Origin: CAZSLZ01 sp964607865
GTDB taxonomy: Bacteria > Vulcanimicrobiota > JAJTBE01 > CAZSLZ01
Direction of reading: 5' to 3'
Length of the DNA: 16,873 nucleotides
Assembly: GCA_964607865.1 (NCBI GenBank)
Contig: CAZSLZ010000068.1
Location: 1 to 16,873 of the forward strand
A program made the position numbers and the translations under genes. Within the stretch, counting starts at the first letter, position 1. Every line of letters begins with the position of its first letter. Of the stretch, positions 16,718-16,873 are shown one piece after another. A model generated the notes under the pieces. It was not told the DNA's origin. It saw nothing but the letters and a program-made list of their open reading frames with translations, and did no database searches.

Positions 16718-16873
16718 AAAGCAGTTTTTTAAATATAGGCCATAACAATTATGTAGATGCCTGCAAAATAATTGCCGTAATCAAACCTGGTTCATCACCC
16801 ATAAGGCGGCTGATTAGAGAAAAAAAAGAGGTTCTGAGTTTAATTGACGCTTCTTCAGGTAAAAAGACCAGGT
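16714..16873 (+). CDS. remA: RemA-like (DUF370) regulatory protein, 3' end outside window
   Basis: The 53 visible residues align without gaps to the RemA/DUF370 family, whose founder in Bacillus subtilis is a DNA-binding activator of matrix and osmoprotection genes. Matching elements include LNIG (6-9), the central IIAVIKPGSSPIRRLI (19-34) including Pro25 and Pro29, and LIDASSGKKTR (43-53) for the usual LIDATYGRRTR. From memory of the B. subtilis sequence, Arg18, Arg50 and Arg51 are needed for DNA binding; here all three are lysine. The family is about 80-90 residues, so roughly the last third lies beyond the window. The start has AGAGGA 3 bases upstream and overlaps the preceding stop by ATGA, indicating coupled translation. 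In Firmicutes remA often sits before gmk and rpoZ, which may follow here. It may be a divergent paralogue, so the symbol is tentative. Confidence 0.75.
   Translation, partial: MKSSFLNIGHNNYVDACKIIAVIKPGSSPIRRLIREKKEVLSLIDASSGKKTR

Overview
The window is bacterial chromosomal DNA, roughly 40% G+C by eye, densely packed, with genes on both strands and no rRNA, tRNA, CRISPR array, insertion sequence or phage gene that I can see. The gene content points to a rod-shaped bacterium that divides at mid-cell (MinCDE, RodA), builds type IV pilus or type II secretion-like fibres (prepilin-like proteins), and is rich in signalling proteins. The minC-minD-minE-rodA order and a RemA-family (DUF370) protein recall Firmicutes and their relatives. 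However, the unusual multidomain kinases and large prepilin-like protein would also fit an uncultured candidate phylum, so I do not name a taxon.

Layout. 1-843: 3' part of a PLP-dependent deaminase/desulfhydrase gene, cut by the window edge. 921-4634: three co-directional genes behind a probable extended -10 promoter, encoding two pseudopilin-like proteins and a very large PilX/GspK-like protein, closed by a clear rho-independent terminator (about 4647-4678). 4794-8091: minC, minD, minE and rodA, tightly spaced, with an unusually long MinE. 8149-10743: a membrane histidine kinase with probable GAF sensors and a C-terminal domain that looks like a decayed GGDEF domain. 10753-14240, minus strand: a zinc-ribbon/Ser-Thr kinase/TPR protein and, upstream of it, a soluble receiver-like/PAS/histidine kinase. 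Between these two lies a perfect 10-bp inverted repeat. 14241-14512: divergent intergenic region with no convincing promoter. 14513-16873: a protein made almost entirely of 17 consecutive TPRs, a small single-pass membrane protein, and the 5' part of a RemA-like regulator gene that overlaps it by ATGA.

How they may work together. The min genes and rodA place the division septum and build side-wall peptidoglycan. The pilin-like genes would supply subunits of a surface fibre. The three kinases are large sensor or scaffold proteins, and no response regulator with an output domain lies next to them, so their partners must be elsewhere. The most notable observations are the MinE with a basic tail, the histidine kinase fused to a degenerate GGDEF-like domain, the histidine kinase with a receiver lacking its acidic pair, the 811-residue PilX-like protein, and the RemA-like protein with lysines where RemA has its key arginines. 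I see no complete new system with confidence; these are unusual variants of known families.
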